The notes: generated from the letters alone by a model not told the origin. A DNA stretch of 64,000 bases from Bradyrhizobium sp. ARR65 (GCF_000472385.1 NZ_AWZU01000001.1:349371-413370), one strand, 5' to 3'. Shown: positions 9,004 through 18,496, counted from the first letter of the stretch. Program-made: numbers and translations.

Positions 9004-10178
9004 TTATGCCTGCCCAAAAGCCTTCCAAGGCCAACATCCTCTGGTTTCTCCCGACCCACGGCGATGGCCGCTATCTTGGTACCACGAGCGGCGGCCGCGA
9101 GGTCAACTTCAACTATCTGCGCCAGATCGCCCAGGCGGCGGACCAACTCGGCTATTACGGCGTGCTGCTGCCGACGGGGCGAAGCTGCGAGGATTCCTGG
9201 ATCGTCGCCTCCGCGGTCGCGCCATTCACCGAGCGCCTGCGCTATCTCGTGGCGGTCCGGCCGGGGCTGCAATCGCCAAGCGTTGCGGCGCGAATGACCG
9301 CAACGCTCGACCGCATCTCCAACGGGCGGCTTCTGATCAACGTCGTCACCGGGGGTGATCCCGTCGAGAACAAGGGCGACGGCATCTTTCTTGCGCATGA
9401 CGAACGCTACGCGGTCACCCGCGAATTCCTGCAGGTCTATGGTGACCTGCTCGCAGGCCAAACGGTCAATTTCGAAGGCAAGCACATCCGCATCCAGGAT
9501 GGGCGGCTGTTGTTCCATCCGCTGCAGTCGCCGCGCCCGCCGCTTTATTTTGGCGGATCGTCCGACGCCGGCATCGATGTCGCGGTCGATACGGTCGACA
9601 AATACCTGACCTGGGGCGAGCCGCCGGCGCAGGTTGCGGACAAGATCGCCCGGGTGAAGGCCGTGGCGGAGAACCGCGGACGCAAGCTCTCTTTCGGCAT
9701 TCGCCTGCATGTGATCGTGCGCGAAACCAATGCGGAAGCCTGGGCGGCCGCGGACGACCTGATCAAATATGTCACCGACGAGACGATCGCATCCGCGCAG
9801 AAGATCTTCTCGCGGATGGATTCGGTCGGCCAGCAACGCATGGCGCAATTGCACGGCGGCCGGCGCGACAAGCTCGAGATCAGCCCGAACCTTTGGGCCG
9901 GCGTCGGGCTCGTGCGCGGCGGAGCCGGTACCGCGCTGGTGGGCGATGCCGAGACGGTCGCGGCGCGGATCAGGGAGTATCAAGACATCGGCATCGATAC
10001 TTTCATCCTGTCCGGCTATCCGCATCTGGAGGAGGCCTATCGTTTCGCGGAATTGGTGTTCCCACGGCTCGCCCTGGAGGAGGGCGGCAATGTCACGCCG
10101 CTTCGTGTCAACACCGGTCCGTTCGGCGAGACTATCGGCAACGAGTACCGGCCGGCTGTAGGGGCATCGCAGTCATGA
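9000..10178 (+). CDS. ssuD: FMNH2-dependent alkanesulfonate monooxygenase SsuD
   Basis: 392 residues, the usual SsuD length. Cleaves alkanesulfonates to aldehyde and sulfite using FMNH2 and oxygen. Recognisable segments are [16 protein letters not shown] at the N-terminus, [48 protein letters not shown] and [10 protein letters not shown]. The start at 9000 overlaps the upstream ssuA stop, with AAGG just before; an ATG at 9006 is an alternative. The stop overlaps the ssuC start (ATGA). It needs the flavin reductase at the end of the operon for reduced flavin. Confidence 0.97.
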   Translation: MIMPAQKPSKANILWFLPTHGDGRYLGTTSGGREVNFNYLRQIAQAADQLGYYGVLLPTGRSCEDSWIVASAVAPFTERLRYLVAVRPGLQSPSVAARMTATLDRISNGRLLINVVTGGDPVENKGDGIFLAHDERYAVTREFLQVYGDLLAGQTVNFEGKHIRIQDGRLLFHPLQSPRPPLYFGGSSDAGIDVAVDTVDKYLTWGEPPAQVADKIARVKAVAENRGRKLSFGIRLHVIVRETNAEAWAAADDLIKYVTDETIASAQKIFSRMDSVGQQRMAQLHGGRRDKLEISPNLWAGVGLVRGGAGTALVGDAETVAARIREYQDIGIDTFILSGYPHLEEAYRFAELVFPRLALEEGGNVTPLRVNTGPFGETIGNEYRPAVGASQS

Positions 10179-10981
10179 GCCTGATCGACAGTCTCCCGCG
10201 CGTGCGCGCACTCAGGCTGCCGCGCGCTGACGGTTTTGTTCAATGGATCGTGCCGCTGGCGATTCTCGTCATTTGGCAGGCGGCGTGCAGTGCCGGCCTC
10301 GTGCCGACCCGCGTGCTGCCGGCCCCGAGCGATGTGGCCTTGGCGGGATGGAAGCTCGCGCGCTCCGGCGAGCTCGCGACCAACATCTGGGTCAGCTTCT
10401 GGCGCGCGGCCATCGGCTTTGTGATCGGCGGCGGCATCGGCTTTGCCTTTGGGCTGGCGAACGGCCTCTCGCAGCTCTCGAGCAAATTGAGCGACACGAC
10501 CTTGCAGATGGTGCGCAACGTGCCGCATCTGGCGTTGATCCCGCTCGTGATCCTCTGGTTCGGCATCGACGAGACGGCGAAGATATTCCTGGTCGCGCTC
10601 GGCGTCTTCTTCCCGATCTACATCAACACGCTGCACGGCATCCGCACCGTCGATCCGCAGCTCATCGAGATGGGGCGCATCTACGGCATGTCGGATCGCG
10701 AATTGTTCACCCGCGTGATCTTCCCGGGCGCGCTGCCCTCGATCTTCGTCGGCATCCGCTTCGCACTCGGCATCATGTGGCTGACCCTGATCGTGGCGGA
10801 AACCATCGCCGCCTCCTCAGGACTCGGCTACATGGCGATGCAGGCGCGCGAGTTCATGCAGATCGACGTCGTCGTGCTGAGCATCCTGATCTACGCGGCT
10901 CTCGGCAAGCTCGCCGACAGCGCCTCGCGCCTGCTCGAGCGCTTGACGCTGTCCTGGCATCCGGCCTTCCAGAAACATTGA
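10175..10981 (+). CDS. ssuC: Sulfonate ABC transporter permease SsuC
   Basis: 268 residues, about six membrane helices. BPD_transp_1 family, with the EAA-type loop around [25 protein letters not shown] that contacts the ATPase. The start at 10175 overlaps the ssuD stop. It lies directly upstream of ssuB (10 bp gap), forming with it the membrane part of the importer served by the two upstream binding proteins. Confidence 0.96.
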   Translation: MSLIDSLPRVRALRLPRADGFVQWIVPLAILVIWQAACSAGLVPTRVLPAPSDVALAGWKLARSGELATNIWVSFWRAAIGFVIGGGIGFAFGLANGLSQLSSKLSDTTLQMVRNVPHLALIPLVILWFGIDETAKIFLVALGVFFPIYINTLHGIRTVDPQLIEMGRIYGMSDRELFTRVIFPGALPSIFVGIRFALGIMWLTLIVAETIAASSGLGYMAMQAREFMQIDVVVLSILIYAALGKLADSASRLLERLTLSWHPAFQKH

Positions 10982-10991
10982 GAAAGTCCCC

Positions 10992-11852
10992 ATGCAGGAA
11001 GCTCTACAATTTCGCGCTCCCGCTGAACCCTTGGATCGCACCGATCTGGTCGAGCAGGCGAGAGTCCTGCGGCACCCGCCGCATGGCTCGCGGCGCGGTC
11101 TGCCCCTGACCATCCGCGGCTTGCGCAAGTCATTCGGCGATCATGAGGTGCTGCGCGGCATCGACGTGCATATTCCCGCCGGGCAGTTCGTCGCCATTGT
11201 CGGCCGCAGCGGCTGCGGCAAGAGCACGCTGCTGCGGCTGATCGCGGGGCTGGAGAAAATCGACGCCGGCACCATCAGCTTCGGTGAGGCCGCGCGGCGC
11301 GAAGAGATTCGGGTGATGTTCCAGGAGCCGCGGCTGTTGCCCTGGGCACGGGTGCTCGCCAATGTCGAGGTCGGCCTCGGGCGCGAACGCAAAACGGCCG
11401 CCGCGCAAGCGCGGGCGGAACAGGCGCTCGCCGAAGTGGGGCTCGCGGAGAAGGGTGGCCAGTGGCCTGCGGTGCTGTCCGGCGGCCAGAAGCAGCGTGT
11501 CGCGTTGGCCCGGGCGCTGGTCGGTGATCCGCGCGTGCTCGCTTTCGACGAGCCGCTCGGCGCCCTCGATGCGCTGACGCGCATCTCGATGCAGCGGCTG
11601 CTGGAGCGGGTCTGGCGCGACCAGGGCTTTACCGCGATCCTAGTGACGCACGACGTCTCGGAGGCGGTGGCGCTCGCCGATCGCGTGCTGGTGATCGAGG
11701 ACGGGCGGATCGCGCATGATATCGACGTAAACATGCACCGGCCGCGGCAACGCGGCTCTGCCGATCTGGCACGGCTCGAGGGCTCGATCCTGCGCGAGCT
11801 GCTCAAAAAAAGCGGCGATGAACAGTCCGCAGAGGATCAGTCTGTCTTGTGA
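10992..11852 (+). CDS. ssuB: Sulfonate ABC transporter ATP-binding protein SsuB
   Basis: 286 residues. Walker [10 protein letters not shown] near residue 71-79, Q-loop [11 protein letters not shown], signature [15 protein letters not shown], Walker [13 protein letters not shown] and the switch histidine in VTHDVSEA. A ~35-residue N-terminal extension before the ABC domain is longer than in E. coli SsuB. It energises sulfonate import with SsuC. The next gene starts 7 bp after its stop. Confidence 0.96.
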   Translation: MQEALQFRAPAEPLDRTDLVEQARVLRHPPHGSRRGLPLTIRGLRKSFGDHEVLRGIDVHIPAGQFVAIVGRSGCGKSTLLRLIAGLEKIDAGTISFGEAARREEIRVMFQEPRLLPWARVLANVEVGLGRERKTAAAQARAEQALAEVGLAEKGGQWPAVLSGGQKQRVALARALVGDPRVLAFDEPLGALDALTRISMQRLLERVWRDQGFTAILVTHDVSEAVALADRVLVIEDGRIAHDIDVNMHRPRQRGSADLARLEGSILRELLKKSGDEQSAEDQSVL

Positions 11853-11859
11853 GAATGCG

Positions 11860-12438
11860 ATGAGCTCTGCCCAAATCATCAAGCTCGACCGCGAGGTCCA
11901 CGCGCACGATTTCCGCACCGCGATGCGCCATCTCGTGGGAGGAGTCAGCGTGATCACGGTCGGGCAGGGAGCGGACGTGACCGGCATGACCGTTACCTCG
12001 GTGTCCTCGCTGTCGGTCGATCCGCCTTCGCTGATCGTTGCCGTCAACCGTGCGGCCTCGTCATGGCCGCTGCTCAAGCGGTACGGCTTCTTCGGCGTCA
12101 ATATCCTCGCAGCCGATCAAACCGACATTGCCGAGCGATTTTCCGGCAAAGGCGGTCTGAAAGGCGCGGAACGTTTCGCCGGCGCCCGATGGGTGGCGCG
12201 CGCGCCGGGCGCGCCCCTGTTGGTCGGAGCACTGGCGGCGCTCGACTGCGAGGTTGAGGACATCATTGAGCGGCATTCCCACGGGATCGTCATCGGGCGC
12301 GTGCGTGACCTGCAGGTCGCCCCGCGAGGCTCGGCGCTCGCCTATTGGCACGGCGATTACGTTGCGATCGACCGCGACGAGGACATCGCCAAGCTTGCCG
12401 AAGTGAGCATCCCCGCGCCGCGACTGGGCAAGAGCTAG
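11860..12438 (+). CDS. Flavin reductase (HpaC/DIM6 family) of the ssu operon
   Basis: 192 residues. Flavin-reductase-like split-barrel: an N-terminal DFRTAMRHLVGGVSVITVG, the VTSVSSLSVDPPSLIVAVNR strand region, FFGVNILAADQTDIAERFSG and a C-terminal ALAYWHGDYVAID. It should use NAD(P)H to make FMNH2 for SsuD. It is unrelated to the flavodoxin-like SsuE of E. coli, so this operon has a non-orthologous replacement. ATG 11860 is preferred over an in-frame ATG at 11818 that would overlap ssuB. Confidence 0.92.
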   Translation: MSSAQIIKLDREVHAHDFRTAMRHLVGGVSVITVGQGADVTGMTVTSVSSLSVDPPSLIVAVNRAASSWPLLKRYGFFGVNILAADQTDIAERFSGKGGLKGAERFAGARWVARAPGAPLLVGALAALDCEVEDIIERHSHGIVIGRVRDLQVAPRGSALAYWHGDYVAIDRDEDIAKLAEVSIPAPRLGKS

Positions 12439-12547
12439 CGGCAGATATGCGTTCGGTTCGCCTCTCCTCGTGGGGGAGAGATGAGCCGGCTCTAGCCTTT
12501 CGTCAATCCGCCCTCTAAAAGCGCCTCATGAACTCCCGGTGGAGATG

Positions 12548-12703
12548 ATGAAGCGCATTGCGACTTGGGCATTTTACGTCGTCGGCACGCTCGCGATACT
12601 TTATCTCGCGCTCTACGCCTATGCCGTCTTGACCGGGCGTCAGCTCGAGCCAGGCGCTCCCATTCACATTTTCCGGAATCCCGACGCGCCAAGCTATTCG
12701 TGA
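12548..12703 (+). CDS. 51-residue single-pass membrane peptide, hypothetical
   Basis: Short open frame with GGTGGAG just upstream of ATG 12548 (another ATG at 12545). The peptide has a basic start (MKRIATW), one hydrophobic helix of about 22 residues (AFYVVGTLAILYLALYAYAV) and a short polar tail ending PDAPSYS. The layout is typical of a real small membrane protein: N-in topology and clean ribosome-binding site. No family recognised. It lies between the ssu operon and the P450 gene. Confidence 0.6.
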   Translation: MKRIATWAFYVVGTLAILYLALYAYAVLTGRQLEPGAPIHIFRNPDAPSYS

Positions 12704-12811
12704 TCCGGCCGCGCGGCATATTCGCCCGGATCGTGGTCGGGGCGTGACTTCCCTCAGCGGCCACAAGGCTGCTATGCTTTGAGGACGAAAAGAGAAGCGT
12801 GGGAGAGCGCC

Positions 12812-12910
12812 ATGAAGCCTCACGGGGCTTTGCAGGAGGCGATAGCCGCCGGCACTACACCTGCCGTGCTCGCGATCGGGCGGCCAGACGCGCGGCTCAC
12901 GAAGACTTAA
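12812..12910 (+). other. Short open frame (32 codons) upstream of the P450, possible relic
   Basis: ATG 12812 has GGGAGAGCGCC upstream and the frame stops at 12910, 30 bp before the P450 start. The peptide MKPHGALQEAIAAG...RPDA... is reminiscent of the N-terminus of acyl-CoA synthetase-like enzymes, so it may be the stub of a deleted gene or a short leader peptide. The evidence is weak. Confidence 0.25.
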
Positions 12911-12940
12911 GGTGCCCGGCGCTATTCATGAGGGCCGACC

Positions 12941-14110
12941 GTGAGCACCGCTCCCCGCTTCGACATTGATGTTGCCGCATTCTGGGATGATCCTTATCCG
13001 GCACCGGCGCAGATGCGCAAGGAGGCGCCGATCGCCTTCGTGCCGCAACTTGGCAGCACGCTCCTGTGCAGCCGCGACGACATCTTCGTGTCCGAGAAGA
13101 AAATCGACGTGTTCAGCTCGGACCAGCCGGGCGGGTTGATGAACCGCCTGATGGGCCAGAACATGATGCGCAAGGACGGGGACGCGCATATGACTGAGCG
13201 AAACATCTTCTTCCCCGCGGTTTCGCCGAAGGCGGTCAGGGCAAATTGGATGACGCAGTTTCGGGCCCATGCCGATCGCATTGTCGATGCGCTCGATCCG
13301 GCAGGTCCGATCGACTTCGTTCGTGATTTCGCGCTTCCCTTCTCCGCCGAGTGCCTGAAGTCGATCACGGGCCTTACCAATATGCGGTTTCAGGACATGA
13401 ACGCATGGTCGCAAGGCATGATCGACGGCATCGCCAACTACATTGGCGATCCCGCGGTGGAGGCGCGCTGCCATGCGGCGACATCAGGCATTGATGCCGC
13501 GATCGATGACATGCTGCCCATATTGCGCGAGGCGCCGGACCACAGCCTGCTCTCCGTGATGGTCGCCGCGGGCATGCCGATGGAGAGCGTGCGCGCCAAC
13601 ATCAAGCTCGCCATCAGCGGCGGCCAGAACGAACCGCGCGATGCCATCGCCGGCACGGTATGGGCGCTGCTGACCCATCCCGATCAGCTCGCGCTGATCC
13701 GCGACGGGCGCGTGTCGTGGCTGCAGGCGTTCGAGGAATATGCCCGCTGGATCTCGCCGATCGGCATGTCGCCGCGCCGCATCGCCAAGCCATGGACGAT
13801 CCGCGATGCCGCCTTCCAGCCGGAGGAGCGTGTGTTTCTGATGTTCGGCTCGGCCAACCGCGACGAGAAGCACTTTGCGCACGCCGACCGGTTCGACCTG
13901 CGCCGCGATGCCAGCAAGAGCGTCGCCTTCGGCGCGGGCCCGCATTTCTGTGCCGGCGCCTGGGCCTCGCGTGCAATGATCGCCGACGTGGCGCTGCCCA
14001 CGGTCTTCTCCCGGCTGAAGAATTTGCGCATCGTCAATAGTGACCCGATCAGGATCGGCGGCTGGGCCTTCCGCGGCCTGCTCAATCTGCCGGTGACGTG
14101 GGACAGGTGA
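12941..14110 (+). CDS. Cytochrome P450
   Basis: 389 residues, typical for a soluble bacterial class I P450. The heme-ligand loop FGAGPHFCAG begins at residue 330, with Cys337 as the thiolate ligand. The K-helix ExxR is present as EEYARW, followed by RRIAKPW. In the I-helix, where AG-x-(D/E)-T is expected, the sequence is SGGQNEPRDA (residues 226-235): the conserved threonine is missing. Start is GTG 12941; an ATG at 12928 is in another frame. It has no ferredoxin or reductase gene next to it, so its redox partner lies elsewhere. Substrate unknown. Confidence 0.95.
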   Translation: MSTAPRFDIDVAAFWDDPYPAPAQMRKEAPIAFVPQLGSTLLCSRDDIFVSEKKIDVFSSDQPGGLMNRLMGQNMMRKDGDAHMTERNIFFPAVSPKAVRANWMTQFRAHADRIVDALDPAGPIDFVRDFALPFSAECLKSITGLTNMRFQDMNAWSQGMIDGIANYIGDPAVEARCHAATSGIDAAIDDMLPILREAPDHSLLSVMVAAGMPMESVRANIKLAISGGQNEPRDAIAGTVWALLTHPDQLALIRDGRVSWLQAFEEYARWISPIGMSPRRIAKPWTIRDAAFQPEERVFLMFGSANRDEKHFAHADRFDLRRDASKSVAFGAGPHFCAGAWASRAMIADVALPTVFSRLKNLRIVNSDPIRIGGWAFRGLLNLPVTWDR

Positions 14111-14210
14111 GCGCGCGTCGAGCGCGCCGGCAAAGCTTGCGCGCTCCTCCGGCGCAGCACTTTGCTTCAGTGCTGACGATTCAACCAAATTCCATCGTTC
14201 CCAGCCTCCG

Positions 14211-14303
14211 CCGTCATTGCGAGCGCAAGCAAAGCAATCCAGACTTTCTCCGCGGAGAAAGTCCGAATTGCTTCGTCGCTTTCGCTCCTCGCAATGACGG
14301 CGG
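14211..14303. repeat. Large palindromic repeat (CCGTCATTGCGAGCG ... GCAATGACGG)
   Basis: An almost perfect long hairpin: the left arm starts CCGTCATTGCGAGCGCAAGC and the right arm ends CGCTCCTCGCAATGACGG, with AAGCAATCC/GAATTGCTT and GACTTTCTCC/GGAGAAAGTC inside. It belongs to the same family as 15974-16138 and is one of the commonest intergenic palindromes in Bradyrhizobium. Between convergent genes it can act as a transcription barrier. Confidence 0.85.
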
Positions 14304-14312
14304 GGAAGAATC

Positions 14313-14354
14313 AAAAGCGCGATGGCGATTGAAGCTAATCCCACCGCGCCCTAG
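14313..14354. repeat. Partial rhizobial repeat (AAAGCGCGAT...ATCGCGC family)
   Basis: AAAGCGCGATGGCGATTGAA followed by GCTAATCCCACCGCGCCCTAG matches the right half of the repeat at 59957-59996 (AAAGCGCGATAGCTATTCAG...). It reaches the last codon of the amidohydrolase gene, so the stop codon lies inside the repeat. Confidence 0.6.
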
Positions 14355-15859
14355 GCCGCACGGACGTAGCCGTAGCGCAGGTTCGAGGGCTCGTTGGCCG
14401 CGCGCGCGTACTCGTTCTTGAGCGTCGCGAGGCGGTCCTCGGAAAAGGCCGGCATCTTGGTGTTGTCGGCTGCCCTCAGCTTGATGTTGTAGAACCTGGT
14501 CGCGTTGCCGGCGAAGATCAGTTGCTTGGTGGCGCTGTTGGCATCGCCGAGCGGCGCAAATCCGTACTTCTTCTGCATATCATCAGGGATTTCGAGCCGG
14601 CGCAGCGCCTCGATCTGCCACTGCGGCGAGCCGTACCAAACGGAGTCGGTGCCCCACATGACGTGGTCGACGCCCATGCCCTTGATCAGCGTGCCCACGA
14701 GTGCGGCGCAGAACTTCGGATGCGCCACCGCCGAGTTGGCAAAGGACGTGCCGAGCTCGGCATAGACATTGGTGACGCCGAACTTTTGCGGGATCTCCGC
14801 AAGATCCGTGGCCCACTGGATGCGGCCGGTCTGCTCGAATTCCGCCCATGCCTGGTCTGGCAGCTCCAGGAACGGTCGCAGCGCCGAGTGATAGATCACG
14901 AAGTTCATCTGCGGCCAATCCTTGGCGGCCTTGCCAATGTCCCACGCTGTTGCATATTCCCACACTCCGGCGAACGACTTCTCGTAGTCGGGCGGCAGCA
15001 GTCCCTTGTGGATGCACAGCGTGTTGATGCCGGCCTTCACCGCTTTCTCGTAGAACGGATACATCACCTGCTCGTCGTCGAGCCGCCACGGAAATTTCGA
15101 AGGCGCCAGCGGGTCGCCGATCGTGTAGGACTTCCAGGAATCCGGCTTGTAGACTTCGATCGCCTTGTCGACCTCCTCCATCCAGCCGGGCTGCTTGGGA
15201 GTGATGACGGTGTGCGCCAGCAGGCGCCGTGAGCCGGCGAAGCCGTTGATCAGCTCGCGCGCCTTGACGATCTGCTCGTTGGACAGGAGCCACCAGCTCG
15301 GGTCGTCGAATGGCGCGCCGCTGAGGAGCGCCATGTTGGTATCACTGTCGTAGTAGATCTCTTTCACGTAGTTCTGGAACTTGTAGCGGGCGAGCGAGGA
15401 GACGCCCTCCTGCTTCATGACCGGATTCCAGTGCTCGCTCGCGAACTTGGCCAGTCCCAACAGCTCCTTGTGCTCGAAGTCGTCGCGCACGAAATGGGTC
15501 TGCACGTCGAAGATGAACTGGTTGGCGAGGCTTTGCGCCCGGGCCAGCATGAGCTCGGGCTCGCGCGCCTCGGCCGGCGCGACCTGGAAGACATTACCGT
15601 AGATGTCGTTCATGGCGAGGAACGCCGCCGCCATGCCGCAGCTCGTGTGCAGGAACTGCCGACGGCTCAAGCCGAGCCGCCTGGCATTCACGTCGGCGAG
15701 TTCGTTGATCCGCGCTTCGACCTTCTTCTGCGTGGCGCTCTGCGGCGGCGGCAGATACTCTCCGTTGGAGACGATCTGGGTCGGAATCGGCGTTGCCGCC
15801 GATGCCGTCTCGGCCCCCGCGACGAGGCGCTGTTCTCGTTCACTCAGCCAGGTGCTCAT
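14351..15859 (-). CDS. Amidohydrolase family protein with Tat signal
   Basis: 502 residues. After a ~60-residue N-terminal region comes a twin-arginine motif SRRQFL (65-70) and a hydrophobic stretch SCGMAAAFLAM, followed by an Amidohydro_2 TIM barrel (FDVQTHFVRDDF; NTLCIHKGLL; VIYHSALRPF; MWGTDSVWYGSPQW). The long extension before the twin arginines is unusual for a Tat signal. The conserved His and Asp suggest a metal-dependent hydrolase or decarboxylase; the substrate is unknown. The start at 15859 has GGGAGGAAAACG upstream. The next gene on the strand is an orphan binding protein, also with a twin-arginine motif. Confidence 0.88.
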   Translation of the reverse strand: MSTWLSEREQRLVAGAETASAATPIPTQIVSNGEYLPPPQSATQKKVEARINELADVNARRLGLSRRQFLHTSCGMAAAFLAMNDIYGNVFQVAPAEAREPELMLARAQSLANQFIFDVQTHFVRDDFEHKELLGLAKFASEHWNPVMKQEGVSSLARYKFQNYVKEIYYDSDTNMALLSGAPFDDPSWWLLSNEQIVKARELINGFAGSRRLLAHTVITPKQPGWMEEVDKAIEVYKPDSWKSYTIGDPLAPSKFPWRLDDEQVMYPFYEKAVKAGINTLCIHKGLLPPDYEKSFAGVWEYATAWDIGKAAKDWPQMNFVIYHSALRPFLELPDQAWAEFEQTGRIQWATDLAEIPQKFGVTNVYAELGTSFANSAVAHPKFCAALVGTLIKGMGVDHVMWGTDSVWYGSPQWQIEALRRLEIPDDMQKKYGFAPLGDANSATKQLIFAGNATRFYNIKLRAADNTKMPAFSEDRLATLKNEYARAANEPSNLRYGYVRAA

Positions 15860-15973
15860 CGTTTTCCTCCCTTGACAAGTGCTGATCGTTGCGCGCGTGC
15901 GCCCTGTGCGATCTATCGAAGACCCGCCAGCGCATCCTCCCATCAAGTTGCAGGGCCCGGACGAGCGCCCAAG

Positions 15974-16138
15974 CCCGTCATTGCCAGGAGCGACAGCGGC
16001 GACCCGCCGCCGCTCGCTATGCGAGCTATGGCGAGGCCTTGAGTCCCGCCGACGCGCCTTTGCGCGTAGGCCGAAGCAATCCAGACTGCATCTCTCGGAG
16101 AGAATCTGGATTGCTTCGCTTGCGCTCGCAATGACGCG
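15974..16138. repeat. Long palindromic repeat (CCCGTCATTGCCAGGAGCG family)
   Basis: Starts CCCGTCATTGCCAGGAGCGA and ends GCTTGCGCTCGCAATGACG; the interior has AAGCAATCCAGA/TCTGGATTGCTT arms around CATCTCTCGGAGAGAA. Same family as 14211-14303 but longer, with an extra GGCCTTGAGTCCCGCCGACG arm. It fills most of the 339-bp gap between the two Tat-type genes; no other function is seen there. Confidence 0.85.
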
Positions 16139-16198
16139 CAGGCTGGGCGCGCGTGCCTCGATTCGCTCGGTTCGGCGACTGCTCTAACCGTCCCGTCC

Positions 16199-17536
16199 TC
16201 AGCTCCGCATGAATCCTTCACACTCGCCTTCCGCCCAGGCGAGCGTGCTCTCCATGGGCTCGCCTTTCGCATGGCGCAACACCATCTTGGTCAATGTCGC
16301 CTGCGTGTAGATTTGCTGCGCGATCTTCGGCGGGGCCGGCGCGGCGGCAATCGACAGCTTCTGATGGTTATAAGGGTTCGGGTAATGGAAGAGCGTGCCC
16401 TTCGGTGGCTCCGCTTCCGCCCAGACCTTCAACGTCGTGAGCTTATTGTAGGCCGGCAGGTCATAGCCGCCGCTGGCGATCACCAGCTTCTCGATCGATG
16501 ACGGCTGCGACAGATGCCTGAGCAGGCTCTTGGCGGCGTCTTTGTTCTTCGAGAATGCCCAGATGGTCCAGAAGAAAGGCACATAGGGCGCGAAGCGGCC
16601 GGCGGGACCGGCCGGGAAGCCGTGGGTCCAGCATTGCGCGGCGACTTGCGGTGCATCGCGCTTGGCGACGGCCCAGGCGCTCGGCGGGTTCATGATCAGC
16701 GCGCCCTTGCCGGAAATCAGCCACTTGTTGTTGGAAGCGTCGTCCCACGCCGCGACATCCGCGGGAAGGAAGGGGATCAGCTTCTTGTAGAAATCGAGTG
16801 CCTGCCGAACGGCGTCGGTCTTCACCGTGAGGTCGCCCCTTGCATCGACGAGTTCGGCGCCAAACGATTGGAAGACGGCGCCGGCGGTATCGACGCTGTC
16901 GGCAGTCTGGCCGAGACCAATGCCGAATGGGAAACCGCCCTTGTAACAGCCTTCCGCTGCCTTCAGGAACGTTTCCAGGGTCCAATCGGCAGCCTTGGGC
17001 GGGCTGCCCGCCGGATACATCGCCTGCACGTCGATATTGGCGTATGTCTTCATCAGATCGATACGCGAGCAGGGCCCCTTGATCTGGCTGCCGAAACAAG
17101 CGGGAACGCCGAGCCAGGCACCGCTGGCTTGGCCGAGATACTGGACCGTGTTGTTCACCTGGCCGTTCTGAGCGATGACCGTCTCCATGATCTCGTTGAG
17201 CGGCTCGAGCAGTTCGGCGTTGGAATGCGGATTCCATGCCGGCATAGTCAGAATATCGTGGCCGGTTCTCGCTTGCGCTTCGGCAGAGATGGTCAGGAGG
17301 AGTTTATTGCCCTGGCTCGTGATGTAGTCGATCTGAGCCTCGACTTTTTCATTTTCGGCCCATTCCTTCACGAGTTCGGTCAGAGCCTTGTTGGCGCCGG
17401 GGACCCAGTGATCCCAGAAGCCTATCGACAATCTGCCGCCTGCGTGGGCGCTGCGCACATAAGGCGCGGCGATGAGCGCTGCGGATGTCGCGGCGGTAGC
17501 AGCTACGAATTGTCGTCGAGACAGCTTTCGTGACAT
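16199..17536 (-). CDS. ABC-type sugar transport substrate-binding protein (family 1), orphan
   Basis: 445 residues. A twin-arginine signal (MSRKLSRRQFVAATAATSAA, cleaved near SAHAGG) precedes an SBP_bac_1 fold: WDHWVPGANKALTELVKEWAE, ISAEAQARTGHDILTMPAWNPHSN and GKGALIMNPPSAWAVAKRD. The ligand is probably an oligosaccharide or a polyol-like compound. No permease or ATPase gene lies beside it, so it must use a transporter encoded elsewhere or have another role. The start at 17536 has GGAGGGAGCAA upstream. The 1.17-kb region behind it holds no gene. Confidence 0.93.
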   Translation of the reverse strand: MSRKLSRRQFVAATAATSAALIAAPYVRSAHAGGRLSIGFWDHWVPGANKALTELVKEWAENEKVEAQIDYITSQGNKLLLTISAEAQARTGHDILTMPAWNPHSNAELLEPLNEIMETVIAQNGQVNNTVQYLGQASGAWLGVPACFGSQIKGPCSRIDLMKTYANIDVQAMYPAGSPPKAADWTLETFLKAAEGCYKGGFPFGIGLGQTADSVDTAGAVFQSFGAELVDARGDLTVKTDAVRQALDFYKKLIPFLPADVAAWDDASNNKWLISGKGALIMNPPSAWAVAKRDAPQVAAQCWTHGFPAGPAGRFAPYVPFFWTIWAFSKNKDAAKSLLRHLSQPSSIEKLVIASGGYDLPAYNKLTTLKVWAEAEPPKGTLFHYPNPYNHQKLSIAAAPAPPKIAQQIYTQATLTKMVLRHAKGEPMESTLAWAEGECEGFMRS

Positions 17537-18018
17537 TTGCTCCCTCCTGCTGATCTATTTGTCGGCTTGTTCTTGGTTCTTGGCCTCCATCAGCACTGCG
17601 CTGAAAAGAGCGCGTGGCCATCGAGATCGAGTTCATGCAATCGGAAAAGAATTGATTGCGCGAAAAACGGCACCATACGCTGCAGGACACCTGCGGTAGC
17701 GGTGTTTGAACTCAACGCTCAAAATTGTGATAGCGCAAGCGATGTAATGTGGCAGCCATACTGTCGCAACTCACGTCTCCACGTGCCTCGGTGCAATAGG
17801 CTTGCCCGTTCGCTCTCCGACCCATGGCGGACAACCCGTAATCGCGCCGGAGGAGCGCACTCAAACACTCGCAACGTGAGTCGCCCGACGGGCAAAATCA
17901 GGCGCCCTTTCTCTCTGGTCGCCCGTTGTTCAGGCATTCGGACGTTCAAAATGCGCTGCGCGAAAAATCGAATTTGCTGAGGCCATTCAAGCCGATTTGG
18001 GTCGTCCAGATGCGCATG

Positions 18019-18430
18019 CTAAAATATTCTGCTTCCGTTTTTCCGAAATTGGTGGCTCCTTAGCGCCGTCCCGCCTCGATATGAGGGGCGGATCGCGATC
18101 GTCACGGAACGCGAGGCGGGATGCGGTGGACGCGTTGGTGCCGCCAGACGAACGGCATCGATGCGGACGGCGAAGTCGTGTGGTCCTGGCGCCCCGAGGC
18201 TGGCGCTAAGTTGGCGACGATGCTTATCCATCGCGCTGACGACGGTGACAACAAAGTCTGGTTCACCGGGGAGAGCCCGAAGTAAGCCGTAAACCACTGC
18301 GCAGGGAAGGCCGGGTTGTCTCGGCTGAACCTGTCGGTCAACGCGCGCTTCTCGCGCACTTTTCCGCGCGGTGACCATGGGTGCAGCCAGCACCCGGCCT
18401 TCCCTGCGCCCTCTGATTTTCGAAGAGGGT
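18019..18430 (-). repeat. Dispersed repeat often mis-annotated as a protein in Bradyrhizobium
   Basis: Read on the minus strand it gives GAGKAGCWLHPWSPRGK and FPAQWFTAYFGLSP, followed by a frame containing GPHDFAVRIDAVRLA. These are hallmarks of a widespread rhizobial intergenic repeat whose translations fill databases as hypothetical proteins. Frames are interrupted between its parts, which supports a non-coding element. Confidence 0.65.
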
Positions 18431-18496
18431 GGTCGAAACCAAAGCTCGGGCGCATCGCGTCGCGGGAGTGTGGAGTCATGGCCGCAGCGTCACTCG

